DNA of 64,000 bases from Halichondria panicea (Eukaryota; Porifera; Demospongiae; Suberitida; Halichondriidae): contig NC_087380.1 of assembly GCF_963675165.1 (NCBI RefSeq), positions 390,001 through 454,000 of the forward strand, written 5' to 3'. A program made the translations under genes and the position numbers. Positions 8,619-21,700 of this stretch are shown one piece after another (within the stretch, counting starts at the first letter, position 1; each line of letters starts with the position of its first letter). The notes beneath the pieces are model-generated. The model worked only from the letters and a program-made list of their open reading frames with translations, made no database searches and was not told where the DNA came from.

Positions 8619-11600
8619 ATGACCTCCATGCTGTGTGGACTAGTGTGTGTGGTCCTGCTCTCTGGGCTCACTGCACTGACAGGGGGACAGCAAGGTGAGT
8701 CCGTGTATAATACTTAATATATATATAGTGCATGTATGCATGTGAATATTAATTTTGTTGAGTGTATCGTCTCCCATACAGTTAACTGCCCTGACTTACC
8801 CTCACTGACCAATGGGATGATTATGTACAGTGCTGGATCCCCTGGCAACAGACCGGAAGAATCTGGAGCTACACACTCATGCAACACTGGCTATACTCTC
8901 ACTGGAGGTACCACCAGAGTCTGTGTAAGTGGAGTGTGGAATGGGTCACCTATAACTTGTCAGCGTAAGTGGAATTGACAGTTTATTTGTTGAATGTGAT
9001 GTTCACTATTTCAGGAACTTGTTCTGATTTACCACCACTAATGAATGGAATAATGACCAGCTCTACTGGTACAACATTCGGAGCAATGGCCACCTACACC
9101 TGCAACACTGGGTACCAAAGGTCAGGATTAGCCACCATAACTTGTGAGGCTAGTGGGAGTTGGAGCACAGCACCAGTGTGTACAGGTAAGACACAACACT
9201 GAAGATAATTATTGTATCAGACTATTTTCCCACAGCCTTCTGTGATGATCTCCCTGAACTGGCCAATGGACTCATATTCTACAGTCCAACCTCCACCTCC
9301 AGACTGCAGGGAGCCGTGGCTACACACTTCTGTAATGTCGCTGGGTACCAACTGTCCTCATCCACTACTACTAGGATGTGTCAGTCTGACAGAATGTGGA
9401 GTGGAGATGTCATTACTTGTGAACGTATGCATGTGATTAAATGTTTCAATATTACTGACAGCCTCCCTCCTCTCTCATTCAGCTGTCTCCTGTGGCCCCC
9501 CTATTACTGTTACCAATAGTGGCAGGACTTTCACTGGTACAACATTCGGAGAGACGACCACTTACACCTGCAACACTGGGTATCAAAGGTCAGGATTAGC
9601 CACCATAACTTGTGAGGCTAGTGGGAGTTGGAGCACAGCACCAGTGTGTACAGGTAAGACACAACACTGAAGATATTGTATCAGGCTATTTCCCACAGCC
9701 CTCTGTGATGACCTTCCTACTCTGGTCAATGGAGTCATATTCTACAATCCAACCTCCACCCCCAGACTGCAGGGAGCCGTGGCTACACACGTCTGTACTG
9801 TCACTGGGTACCAACTGTCCTCATCCACTACTACTAGGACATGTCAGTCTGACACAATGTGGAGTGGAGATGACATCACTTGTCAACGTACATGAATCGA
9901 ATGTGATTAAATGTTTCAATGTGACTGACAACCTCCCTCCTCTCCCATTCAGCTGTCCCCTGTGGGCCCCCTCCCACTTTTAACAATCAAATGATGACCA
10001 GCTCTACTGGTACAACATTCGGAGCAATGGCTACCTACTCCTGCAACATTGGGTATCAAAGGTCAGGATCAGCTACGATAACTTGTCTTGCTAGTGGGAG
10101 CTGGAATACAGTACCAGTGTGTACAGGTAAGACACATCACTGAAGGTATTGTATCAGACTATTTCTCATAGCCATCTGTCCTGACCTCACCCTCTCCAAT
10201 GGATTCATCAGCTACAATCCAGACACTGCCCCCATACTAGAGGGAGCTGTGGCTACACACTTCTGTACTGAGGGATACAGAATGTTTGGTGGGATGAAGA
10301 GGACATGTGAGTCTGACAGAGCATGGAGTGGAGTGATCATTACCTGCCAACAATGTAAGTTGGTCTGCTAGTTATTCTACCATCACCCCACCCCACAGTA
10401 CCTCCTGTCTACGTCTCCATGGGAACCACCAACTATGCTGTTAATAGCTCACAGGTTGCCATAGACACCATCGGGGAGACTGATGACGAGGCGCTTATCT
10501 GCAGAACTGACAATGCTCAATGTTGTCGTGGAAGTGATGGCCTTGCAGCAGGAGAGTGGAGGTTTCCCAATAGAGAGGTTGTTCCTAGATGTACTGATGT
10601 TAGCCCCTCTGTTCCCTTTGTCTCCACCCGTGATACTGGTGGGATACTCAGACTCCATCGTCGAGGGTCTGTGTCAGGCCCAACTGGCTCCTACTGCTGT
10701 GTGATTCCTGACAACACTGGAGATAACACAACGTTATGTGTGATGTTAGGTGAGTGCGTTTTGCTATGATGACGTCTATAGTTACTGTTGTTTTCAGTGA
10801 CTGAAGTCATCATTACCTCTCCTCCTCCCACTACAAGTAAGTGGTCCCATTTACTGACCATGTACTAGCAACCTCCCCACAGCTAATGCCACCACTGGAG
10901 GCTCTGGGTCCATTAACACAGGAGGTGTGGTGGCAGGTGTAGTCATTGTTATAGCCGCTGTCATTGTGGTGGGTATCATTGTCGGGGTCTACTTCTGGAG
11001 GTGAGACTATCATCAGAATGTGTGCATGTAATAATGTGTTGTTTTGTGTACAGGAAACTTTGTGGCAATCAGACCAAGTACAGCCCCTCCCCACGTCATG
11101 CCCCTCCCCCTCGCCCCACCCCCTATCAAGCATCGTTCAAGAAGAGCAACGGACAAGACCGTAAAGTCACTATCCAGAAAGTTGACGGTAAGAAAAACAA
11201 CATTTTGTCCTATTTTAAACTATTTTTGTATCCTATATAATTATACAGAGCTTTTTTCAACTTTCAGCACCAACTATTTGTCTATATTTCAGAGCCTAGT
11301 ATAGTAGAGTTTCCTAGTGATACTCATGTGACGGAGGGGGAGGAGGTGTATCTGAGGGTGAAGGTGGGAGGTCACCCTCCACCCAGTCTCACCTGGTACC
11401 ACGATGGTAGGAAGGTGACTGCAGACTATGCCACAGAACTGGACCAGGACGGTGGATTATCCTTCCCTAGTGTGGAGACTAAGCATGCTGGTGAGTACAG
11501 GCTATAATGTACCTACAATGACATAAGATAACAGTGAATGTTTACTGTGCATATTGAAAACTAAGATTAATGTTTACATGACTCTGTACGTAGGTGTGTA

Positions 11601-11839
11601 TAAACTGGTGGTTACTGGAGCCTCAGGGTCAACAACACAACAGGTCGTCACGGTAACAGTGATGAGTGAGGGTGGTGAGGCTAGTGAGGGGGTGGAGGGG
11701 GTGGACTACGCCCCCATACCTGTGACAGAGTTTGGAGCGTACGTGGCTGACCTCCATGCTGACAGCAATAAGAAGTTCAAACATCTTTACAAGGTAATGT
11801 TATATTAGCTGTGTATGGGCATATGTACTAGTACTGTAT

Positions 11840-11840
<1 letters not shown>

Positions 11841-11900
<60 letters not shown>
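11841..11900. repeat. (CA)30 microsatellite at a 3' splice site
   Basis: Thirty CA units immediately precede ctcag and the first D1 exon of gene 2. This is the longest version of the CA run found at this acceptor across the array. Confidence 0.95.
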
Positions 11901-11903
<3 letters not shown>

Positions 11904-12418
11904 AGAATCTGGACAGTGGGGAGAGGGGTCATCCAGTGATTATTTCAGTGACTCCTGAGAACAAACTCAACAACAGATTTGGCAACATTGCTGTGTGTGA
12001 GTGTATATCCTGAGAGTTAGCACATATTAGTAGTTGTGTGTACACAGGCAGATGGAGGTCATAGCACTGTGTGTGTGTGTGTTCTCATATCTCATACTAA
12101 TCACACCTATTCCTGCAGATGATGACAACCTCATTATCCTAGACCCCATCCCTGGACAAGAGGACTGTCAGAGTGACTACATCAATGCCTGCTATGTAGA
12201 CGTGAGTGTGTGTGTGTTGAGCTCTTATTTTAATGGTTCAATGTTTTTGTTTTTATTGTTGTGGCTTTTACAGTGTGTATACATCTGCCTAATGACTTGC
12301 TGCATTCCACTGCTAATGGCACACTTGTTGAGTATACAATGAAACCTTAGCTGTCTAAACTGGTCCTTTCTTTCACGTACTCACTGTATGTTGTGTGCAT
12401 GCGCAGCGAGGTATACGG

Positions 12419-12420
<2 letters not shown>

Positions 12421-12478
<58 letters not shown>
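12421..12478. repeat. (GT)29 microsatellite in the D1 intron
   Basis: Twenty-nine GT units lie in the intron before the short D1 exon (12541-12577) of gene 2. Genes 1 and 4 have a much shorter GT run at the matching place; genes 3 and 5 have none. Confidence 0.95.
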
Positions 12479-12481
<3 letters not shown>

Positions 12482-15056
12482 AGCTTGTTAGTACACACAC
12501 ATCTAAACATGTATAACTTTCCTTTACAATGTATTCTCAGGGACACAAGAAACCTAAAAAGTTCATAGCAACACAAGGTGAGGTCCTGGGTTACCAAGTG
12601 TGTACCATACCTTATATGGGCATTGAAGTAGTCATTGTTTACATTGTTGTGGGCACAGTTGAAACTGTAACTGGAAAAATATTTGTTACTGCTACAACTG
12701 AGTATGACCACTGTTCTGCAAACCACTGTAACTTATTGCATATGGTTCAGTAAAATTTCAGTGTAATGTTTTTCTCCCTCCAGGACCACTGCCAGGAACT
12801 CTGGTGGACTTCTGGCGTCTCATGTGGCAGGAGAGACCACCCATAATAGTCATGCTCACCAACCTCATGGAGAACAACAAGATCAAGTGCGAACAGTACT
12901 GGCCAGAGTCTGGGAAGAAGCAGTTTGGACCATTCACAGTGGCCATTACAGATCAGCAGATACTGGCTGACTACACCGTCAGAACACTGGAGGCTTCAGT
13001 GAGTTAGTGTAATAATAAGAGAATGGTGGGATTATTATCATCCTCTCTTCCCCTGCCTCTAGTTGGATGGAGACCGCCGTGTGCTGAGAGTCAAGCTATT
13101 CCATTTCACTGCCTGGCCTGATCACGGTGTGCCTGACTATGCCACGCCCATTCTTGCATTCCATCGTCGGGTCCAGTCCCAACACAAGCCATCGAAAGGT
13201 CCTATTCTGATCCACTGCAGTGCTGGTGTGGGACGCACAGGCACTTACATTGCCAATCAATGTCCTCGATCAGATCTCAGCCGAGGGTCTCATCGATATT
13301 TCCGGTACCATTGTCAAATCTCGCAACCAGAGGATGAAGCTTGTACAAACACAGGTGGGTATACATCACTCTAATGCTAATGCTTCTATCCTTGCTGCCA
13401 TTTTGATTCTACTGAGCATGCTCATTGCCCCCTCTACCTATAGGACCAATATGTGTTCATCCACGATGCTATCCTGGAGTCAGTGACGTGTGGAGACACT
13501 CAGATCAGTGCAGGAGACCTGCGCAGACAGATACAGAAGATGTCATTAGTGTTCCCGGGAAAAACCATCTCAGATTTCCAATACCAGTTCCAAATTCTGG
13601 AACAAGTTACTCCAAATCCTAAAGAAGTTCGAAGTCCTATTGCTGTTAATAATGCTGCCAGGAACAGGAACATGGACTACCTGCCACGTAAGGACTGCTG
13701 CTAACTGTGTACATTATATCCATTCACTGTTTCCCCAACAATAGCTGAGACCAGTCGTGTGATTCTGAAGGGAGAGCAATCTGACTACATTCATGCTGTG
13801 TTTGCTCATGTAAGTGTTCAACTACTAGAGCCCTTGACCTATTGTACTATCATGGTCCCCTCCCTCCCTCCAGGGCTACAAGCACCAGAAGGCATACATC
13901 ATTGCCCAGAATCCACTGGACTCAACTGTGCGTAACTTCTGGAAGGTGATCTATGACAGGAAGTGTGCGGCTGTTGTGATGTTGACTCCATTGAGTGAGA
14001 ATGGGCAGGTAAGAGATGGTCTCCATTAGAGGTCCTCCCTGTTGAGTGTGTGTGTGTGTGTGTAGGAGGCATGCTCCCAGTACTGGCCAGAGAGTGGCAA
14101 TGTTACCTCCTTCGGTGAGTTCACCATCGATAACTTGGGGGAGGAAACCAACACTGGGTTCGTTATGAGGCAACTGAGCGTCCTCAATGAAAAGGTATGT
14201 CATGCATCTCTTTGTTGCCTCCAAACCTCTCTATTCCTTGATGCCTCCATGCAGACCCAAAAGGCCCATCAATTGACTCAGTTCCACATCACTAACTGGA
14301 ATAGCAGTGGAAAGTGTGAGAACCTCAAGACTGTAACTGACGTCAATGAGGAGGTTATAAAGGTTCAAAGGAGGACTGGAAACAACCCTGTACTGGTCCA
14401 TTGCAAGTACGTACAAGTGCTGTAACCTTATATAGACATTATATAATCTCCCCCTATCCAGTGACACTGCGACTCGCTCTGGTATGTACTGCTCTGTAGC
14501 TACTACCATTGACCGTTGCAAGACAGAGGGAGTGGTGGATGTGTTCCAGGTGGTCAAGGCTCTCAGGGTCCACAAGCCAGGGGCAGTACCCTCAGTCGTG
14601 AGTTCATCTGCTGCTTACATAGTGGGAGGCTTGTACTAATACAAGAGCCAGACCTTGTCTAGGGCCTGTACCTACCCATATTGTTTAATACAAGATATTG
14701 TAAAAGCTTCAAGCCTCTTTACTGTTGATAAGTGCCATTTGCATACAATGTAGTTTTGTACCATCATGTGTACTGTATTTGCGCATCAGTCAATATGACT
14801 GCCACGTGCAGAGATGATAGCCTCAGATAGGGTCAAAGTTCACTGAGGCTACTATTTTAGAGGGACTTCTATTGCACTGAAGATGGGCTGTAGGGAGGCT
14901 ACTATTTGAGGGCGGCCTTTATACAAGAGCGGTCTCTGATCAAGCAAATACTGTAGTTAGTGTATCCCCTCACAGGACAACTACAAGGATCTGTTTGATG
15001 CTACTCTGGTCTACTTGGACTCCTTTGACAACTATGCCAACTTCCAAGATATTTAA

Positions 15057-15765
15057 TGTACATGAACTACTCAAGAAATGAACAATATATAATTATAGAC
15101 TCTGTTGAGTATAACATATTTGTATGGAATAATGTATAGAGATTATTGACTTCCTTTTTGACACCTTTTTGTACAATAATAATTATCATAGAACTCTTTA
15201 TTTAGTGTAATCACGAGCACAGCTGTTTGTAATCACCCTGAATTCAATGATAATAACCAAATTAATAACCAATATTAATAGGGCATGCAGACATAATTAT
15301 GACAGATTACATAACATATTTTACATGGCCTTGATTATGGGAAAGTGTCTCTATATTATAAGTATAACAATTTCTGTGAGCATGCTGACTGGTCTCATGT
15401 AGGGATCCAATACCTGCAGGCAAAACACAAGCAGTTTCAACACATGTATATAACATGTAATAATTATAGTTGCATTCAATTTCCTTACAACAGTACAATA
15501 ACTACACTCACTTAATTATGATAAGAAGTAGATCTACACCCACTTGAATGGGCCTAAGGCTAGCAGTACTGTACATACATGCACAGGGAGGTCGTATATA
15601 TAGCGCCACTGCAATGGGCCTAAGGCTATAATTATAGCGTGCGGTCTATAATTTACAATTAAAGGGCCACAAGATATTGTATTATAGTATAGCTGCAGCC
15701 TGCAACAACACAGCTAGCTAGCTAGGGATACCTACTAACTGTCTACCATTGAAGAGAGACTACCC
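15057..15765. other. Spacer between genes 2 and 3
   Basis: No coding sequence is seen. The family 3' flank is followed by the conserved upstream block (about 15370-15445), the palindrome gtagatctac (15528-15537), a TATA element (15595-15602), and the common leader. Confidence 0.7.
15595..15602 (+). promoter_or_regulatory. TATA element of gene 3
   Basis: The run tatatata followed by gcgccactgc lies about 168 bases before the ATG at 15766, in the shared promoter context. Function is inferred. Confidence 0.55.
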
Positions 15766-18700
15766 ATGACCTCCATGCTGTGTGGACTAGTGTGTGTGGT
15801 CCTGCTCTCTGGGCTCACTGCACTGGCAGGAGGACAGCAAGGTGAGTCAAGAAATGATATACCCTTAATTGTGTAGGTGAATAAATAAGCTACATAAAAA
15901 AATAATATTTCCATGGCAACATAAAGTGGTGAGTGAGTTAAGTTACAGTGGGTAATCGGTTAGTAAGAAATTATCAACGGTTTCCCGCTAAGCTGGGACC
16001 TTGTCACTTGTCACAACATCTATAGATAGTTTGGCTATCTTTTAAATCATGCTTACATGTCTACATATCCTCTGCAATGCAGTGCTCAAAATCACTATGT
16101 TTATAGTGCTTTTTCGTTAGAGTATAGCGTCTCATAAGGGCTATAACATACAAAAGTAAGCTGGAGTAATTATTGTCTAACACCCTTGAGAGGCCTATTG
16201 TGTTACCCGGATAAATCATTCAATTCAACTTTCTGTGTCCAGAAACACTTTATATATACTTACCGAGATAATTAATGTTACATATACATTTTACATTTTT
16301 TTTATATCGATCACCCCGTTTTCACGTAATGCATTTCCCACTATAATGGAATATTGTCAGCGTAAGTGGAATGGACTTTGTACTGTTTGTTTGTTCAGTG
16401 TATTGTCTCCCATACAGCTGACTGCCCTGACTTACCCTCACTGACCAATGGGATGATTATGTACAGTGCTGGATCCCCTGACAACAGACCTCTCGGCTCT
16501 AGTGCTGTGTACTCCTGTAACACTAACTACACTCTTACTGGAGATACTCTCACTGCCGCAGGAGGTACCATGATCACTAGGCCTAGGGTATGTGTGAGTG
16601 GAGGGAGATGGAGTGGGTCAGCTCCAACTTGTCAAAGTGAGCCCTGTGTTACAGTTTGTGTTTGTGAGTATATACGATACGTACGTAACACAATGAAGAT
16701 GATATGGTCGATCAATTTCTGGTTGTGAAGTAAATATGTTTGGTATTATCTCAATCATACCCTACACAGTGAACACAGTACCCACCACCTGTCCTGACCT
16801 GATTGTACCAGCCAATGGAATGATCAGCTACAATATGGGGACTGCTAGTCTGAGACCAGTGGACACTGTGGCCACCTTCACCTGTGACACTGGCTACACT
16901 CTCACTGGAGGTACCACCAGGGTCTGTGCTAGTGGTGGAGTGTGGAGTGGGTCACCTCCAACTTGTCAGCGTAAGTGTTTGAATTTGTACAGTTTATTTG
17001 TTGATTCACTATTTTAGTTGCTTGTTTTGATTTACCACCACTAATGAATGGAGTCATTACCTACACTGATGGACTTGCTGACAGCAGACCTATTAATACC
17101 ATTGCTACCTTCACTTGTGGCAATGGCTACACTCTCACTGGAGGTATCAGAGCTTGTCAGAATGATAGGACCTGGAGTGGAACAGCTCCAACCTGTCAAT
17201 GTGAGTTCCACTGCATCTTAACAGTTGCTTCATCTTTCTTGATACAGTGAACACAGGACCCACTGAACCACCTACCACCTGTCCTGACCTCACTGTACCA
17301 GCCAATGGAATGATCAGCTACAATATGGAGACTGCTAGTCCAAGACCAGTGGACACTGTGGCCGCCACCTACACCTGTAACACTGGCTACACTCTCACTG
17401 GAGACAGCATCAGTACTTGTGGGAGTGGTGGAGTGTGGAGTAGTACTGATGCCCCAGTGTGTCAGAGTGAGTGGAATGGACTTAATTTGTATACTGCTGT
17501 TTGTTTATTGAGTGTATCGTCTCCCATACAGCTAACTGCCTTGACTTGCTTCCATTGATCAATGGGATGATTATTTACAGTGATGGTTCTACTAACAATA
17601 GACCTTTCAGCTCTAGTGCTGTGCACTCCTGCAACACTGGCTACACTCTCACTGGAGGTACTTTCACTGTAGGTACCACCAGGTTCTGTGTGAGTGGTGG
17701 GAGATGGGATGGGTCAGCTCAAACTTGTCAAGGTGAGCTCTAGATCTGCAGTTTGTGTTTGTAAGTATATACACACGTAAATCCAATTAAGATTGTGAAT
17801 CAAATTTCTGGTTTGAAGTAAACGTAGTTAAAAATTTAATCTTGAGGATCTCACACCCTACACTGTGAACACAGGGCCCACTGATCCCCCAACCACCATC
17901 TGCCCTAACCTTACTCGACTACCCAATGGGATGATCACGTACAGTGCTGGTGGATCTACTAACAACAGACGAGTGGGCAGTACAGCTGCTCACTCTTGTG
18001 ACAGTGGCTACCGTCTTGATGGAGAGGTAATGAGGACTTGTAGGAGCGGAGGTACCTGGAGTGGGTCAGCTCCTGTGTGTGAGCAGCGTAAGTGAAAGTG
18101 AATTTATACATTTGTTGAATATATAATTATGTTAACTACATGTATTTCAGGAACTTGTTCTGATTTACCACCACTAATGAATGGAGTCATTGCCTACACT
18201 GATGGACTTACTGACAGCAGACCTATTAATACGTCCATTGCTACCTTCACTTGTGACAATGGCTACACTCTCACTGGAGGGAGTGTCAGAGCTTGTCAGA
18301 TTGATGGGACCTGGAGTGGGTCAAATTTCACTTGTCAATGTAAGCTAGTACAATGAACTCTAACTGAGTTACAATCCCCCACCCCCACAGTACCTCCTGT
18401 CTACGTCTCCATGGGAACCACCAACTATGCTGCTAATAACTCACAGGTTGCCATAGACACCATCGGAGATACCACTGAGACAGCATTGACTTGCAGAACT
18501 GACTCAACTATTTGCTGTACAGGACAAGATAATCTCAATAGTGCCAATGGATTAGGAGATTGGCTGTTTCCGAATGGAACAGTTGTCACTAGGAGACTGG
18601 ACATTACTGATTCAAACACTGATCTACTGTACAGTGTTGGAGATACAGGTACACTCAGACTCCATCGTCGAGGGTCTGTGTCAGGCCTCACTGGCTCCTA

Positions 18701-21700
18701 CTGCTGTGTGATTCCTGATAATACTGGAAAAGATGTGACATTCTGTGTGCAGTTAGGTAAGTGGGTCTGTGTTTTCATCCTTAATTTTGCTGCGTTTCAG
18801 TGACTGAATTCATCACTAGCAACCTCCCTACAGACCTTGGTGACACTGGAGCTGACAACACAGGAGGTGTGGTGGCAGGTGTAGTCATTGTGTTACTCAT
18901 TCTAGCCGCTGTCATTGTGGTGGGTATCATTGTCGGGGTCTACTTCTGGAGGTGAGACTATCATCAGAATGTGTGCATGTAATAATGTGTTGTTTTGTGT
19001 ACAGGAAACATCGTGGCAATCAGACCAAGTACAACCCCTCCCCACGCCATGCCCCTCCCCCTCGCCCCACCCCCTATCAAGCATCCTTCAAGAAGAGCAA
19101 CAAACAAGACAGTAAAGCCACCATTGAGAAAGTCGACGGTAGGAAAAAGAGCATTTGTACTTTCAGCACCAACTATTTGTCTATATTTCAGAGCCTAGTA
19201 TAGTAGAGTTTCCTAGTGATACTCATGTGACGGAGGGGGAGGAGGTGTATCTGAGGGTGAAGGTGGGAGGTCACCCTCCACCCAGTCTCACCTGGTACCA
19301 CGATGGTAGGAAGGTGACTGCAGACTATGCCACAGAACTGGACCAGGACGGTGGATTATCCTTCCCTAGTGTGGAGACTAAGCATGCTGGTGAGTACAGG
19401 CTATAATGCACCTACAATGACATAAGATAACAGTGAATGTTTACTGTGCATATTGAAAACTAAGATTAATGTTTACATGACTCTGTACGTAGGTGTGTAT
19501 AAACTGGTGGTTACTGGAGCCTCAGGGTCAACAACACAACAGGTCGTCACGGTAACAGTGATGAGTGAGGGTGGTGAGGCTAGTGAGGGGATGGAGGGGG
19601 TGGACTACGCCCCCATACCTGTGACAGAGTTTGGAGCGTACGTGGCTGACCTCCATGCTGGCAGCAATAAGAAGTTCAAAGATCTTTACAAGGTAATGTT
19701 ATGTATACTAGCTGTGTGTGCAATCAACTACGTGTACTTAATCCGCACACACACTCAGAATCTGGACAGTGGGGAGAGGGGTCATCCAGTGATTATTTCA
19801 GTGACTCCTGAGAACAAACTCAACAACAGATTTGGCAACATTGCTGTGTGTGAGTGTATATCCTGAGAGTTAGCACATATTAGCAGTTGTGTGTACACAG
19901 GCAGATGGAGGTCATAGCACTGTGTGTGTGTGTTCTCATATCTCATACTAATCACACATATTCCTGCAGATGATGACAACCTCATTATCCTAGACCCCAT
20001 CCCTGGACAAGAGGACTGTCAGAGTGACTACATCAATGCCTGCTATGTAGACGTGAGTGTGTGTGTGTTGAGCTCTTATTTTAATGGTTCAATGTTTTTG
20101 TTTTTATTGTTGTGGCTTTTACAGTGTATATACATCTGCCTAATGACTTGCTGCATTCCACTGCTAATGGCACACTTGTTGAGTATACAATGAAACCTTA
20201 GCTGTCTAAACTCATTTACGTACACACTGTATGTTGTGTGCATGCGCAGCAAGGTATAATTTATGCGAGGTATACGGTACTCCACCAGCAGATCCAAACA
20301 ATAAAAAGCACACGCGGTACTTTCAGTATCTGATAATTCATGAATTTTTTCTTCTCTTCTCAGGGGTACAAGAAACCTAAAAGGTTCATAGCAACACAAG
20401 GTGAGGTCCTGGGTTACTAAGTGTGTACCATTACCTTATATGGGCTGAGGTAGTCATTGGTTACCTTGTTGTAGGCATAGTTTGTCATGACTGATCAGCT
20501 AGAAACACATTTGTTACTGCTACTAGCTACTATGAGAGTATGATCTGTAAACCATTTTGTAATTGATTGTATAATTTCGGTGCAATGTAATGTTTTTACC
20601 CTTTATAATTATAGGACCACTGCCAGGAACTCTGGTGGACTTCTGGCGTCTCATGTGGCAGGAGAGACCACCCATAATAGTCATGCTAACCAACCTCGAG
20701 GAGAATAACAAGATCAAATGTGAACAGTACTGGCCAGAGTCTGGGAAGAAGCAGTTTGGCCCATTCACAGTGGCCATTACAGATCAGCAGATACTGGCTG
20801 ACTACACCATCAGGACACTGGAGGCTTCAGTGAGTTAGTGTTGCAATACCATTGCTTTATATAAGAGAATGGTGGATTATTATCCGCCTCTCTTCCCCTG
20901 CCTCTAGTTGGATGGAGACCGCCGTGTGCTGAGAGTCAAGCTATTCCATTTCACTGCTTGGCCTGATCACGGTGTGCCTGACTATGCCACGCCCATTCTT
21001 GTATTCTATCATCGGGTCCAGTCCCAACACAAGCCATCGAAAGGTCCTATTCTGATCCACTGCAGTGCTGGTGTGGGACGCACAGGCACTTACATTGCCA
21101 TTGATAATGTCCTCGATCAGATCTTAGCCGAGGGTATGGTCGATATTTCCAGTACCATTGTCAAATCTCGCAACCAGAGGATGAAGCTTGTACAAACACA
21201 GGTGGGTATACATCACTCTAATGCTATTGCTTCCATCATTGCTGCCATTTTGATTCTACTGAGCATGCTCATTGCCCCTCTCCCTATAGGACCAATATGT
21301 GTTCATCCACGATGCTATCCTGGAGTCAGTGACGTGTGGAGACACTCAGATCAGTGCTGGAGATCTGCGCAGACAGATACAGAAGATGTCATCAGTGGCC
21401 CCGGGAAAAACCATCTCAGAATTCCAATACCAGTTCCAAATTCTGGAACAAGTTACTCCAAATCCTAAAGAAGTTCAAAGTCCTATTGCTGTTAAGAATG
21501 CTGCCAGGAACAGGAACATGGACTACCTGCCACGTAAGGACTGCTGCTAACTGTGTACATTATATCCATTCACTGTTTCCCCAACAATAGCTGAGACCAG
21601 TCGTGTGATTCTGAAGGGAGAGCAACCTGACTACATTCATGCTGTGTTTGCTCATGTAAGTGTTCAACTACTAGAGCCCTTGACCTATTGTACTCTCATG

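Larger units (their letters stand above)
8619..15056 (+). pseudogene. Gene 2: receptor PTP with seven CCP modules and a CC-Ig domain; D1 frameshifted
   Basis: Extracellular exons are: signal peptide 8619-8694; CCP 8782-8964, 9015-9185, 9236-9424, 9483-9653, 9699-9887, 9953-10126, 10172-10354; CC-Ig domain 10399-10749; stalk 10798-10836; TM 10883-11000. The ectodomain is intact and unusual: CCP2-3, CCP4-5 and CCP6-7 are three copies of a two-module unit about 469 bp long. The TM helix lacks three residues present in the other copies (VIVIAAVIVV against [10 protein letters not shown]) but remains long enough to span. D1 is broken: its P-loop exon (13063-13354) is 292 nt against 294 nt in every other copy, because gccattgataatgtc is reduced to gccaatcaatgtc at about 13254-13258. 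Reading then leaves frame just after GRTGTYIA and would stop at TAA 13620-13622 after normal splicing. It is either a recent pseudogene, a decoy-type receptor lacking D2, or a sequence error; the rest of the gene has no other lesion. Confidence 0.8.
11054..15056 (+). pseudogene. Gene 2 cytoplasmic exons (frameshift in D1)
   Basis: Exons by homology are: juxtamembrane 11054-11187; Ig 11293-11490 and 11594-11793; D1 11906-11996, 12119-12201, 12541-12577, 12784-12998, 13063-13354 (lesion), 13444-13687; D2 13745-13809, 13874-14008, 14066-14194, 14255-14406, 14462-14597, 14976-15056 (TAA 15054-15056). Splice sites and all other exon lengths match the intact copies, so the lesion is probably young. 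The third D1 exon begins GHKKPKKF where the others have GYKKPKKF. The Ig second half carries the longer acidic loop (EGVEGVDY). Introns 11794-11905 and 12202-12540 hold a (CA)30 and a (GT)29 run. Confidence 0.8.

Noticed and set aside
12373..12726. Minus-strand ORF with a long His-Thr repeat
   Set aside because: It is translation of the GT microsatellite within an intron of gene 2.
15307..15498. Antisense reading of the conserved spacer block as a small exon (SLHETSQHAHRN)
   Set aside because: It has a plausible ctgcag acceptor on the minus strand, but it is short and has no partner exons or family match. The frame is not better kept than the DNA, so a regulatory or neutral element is more likely.
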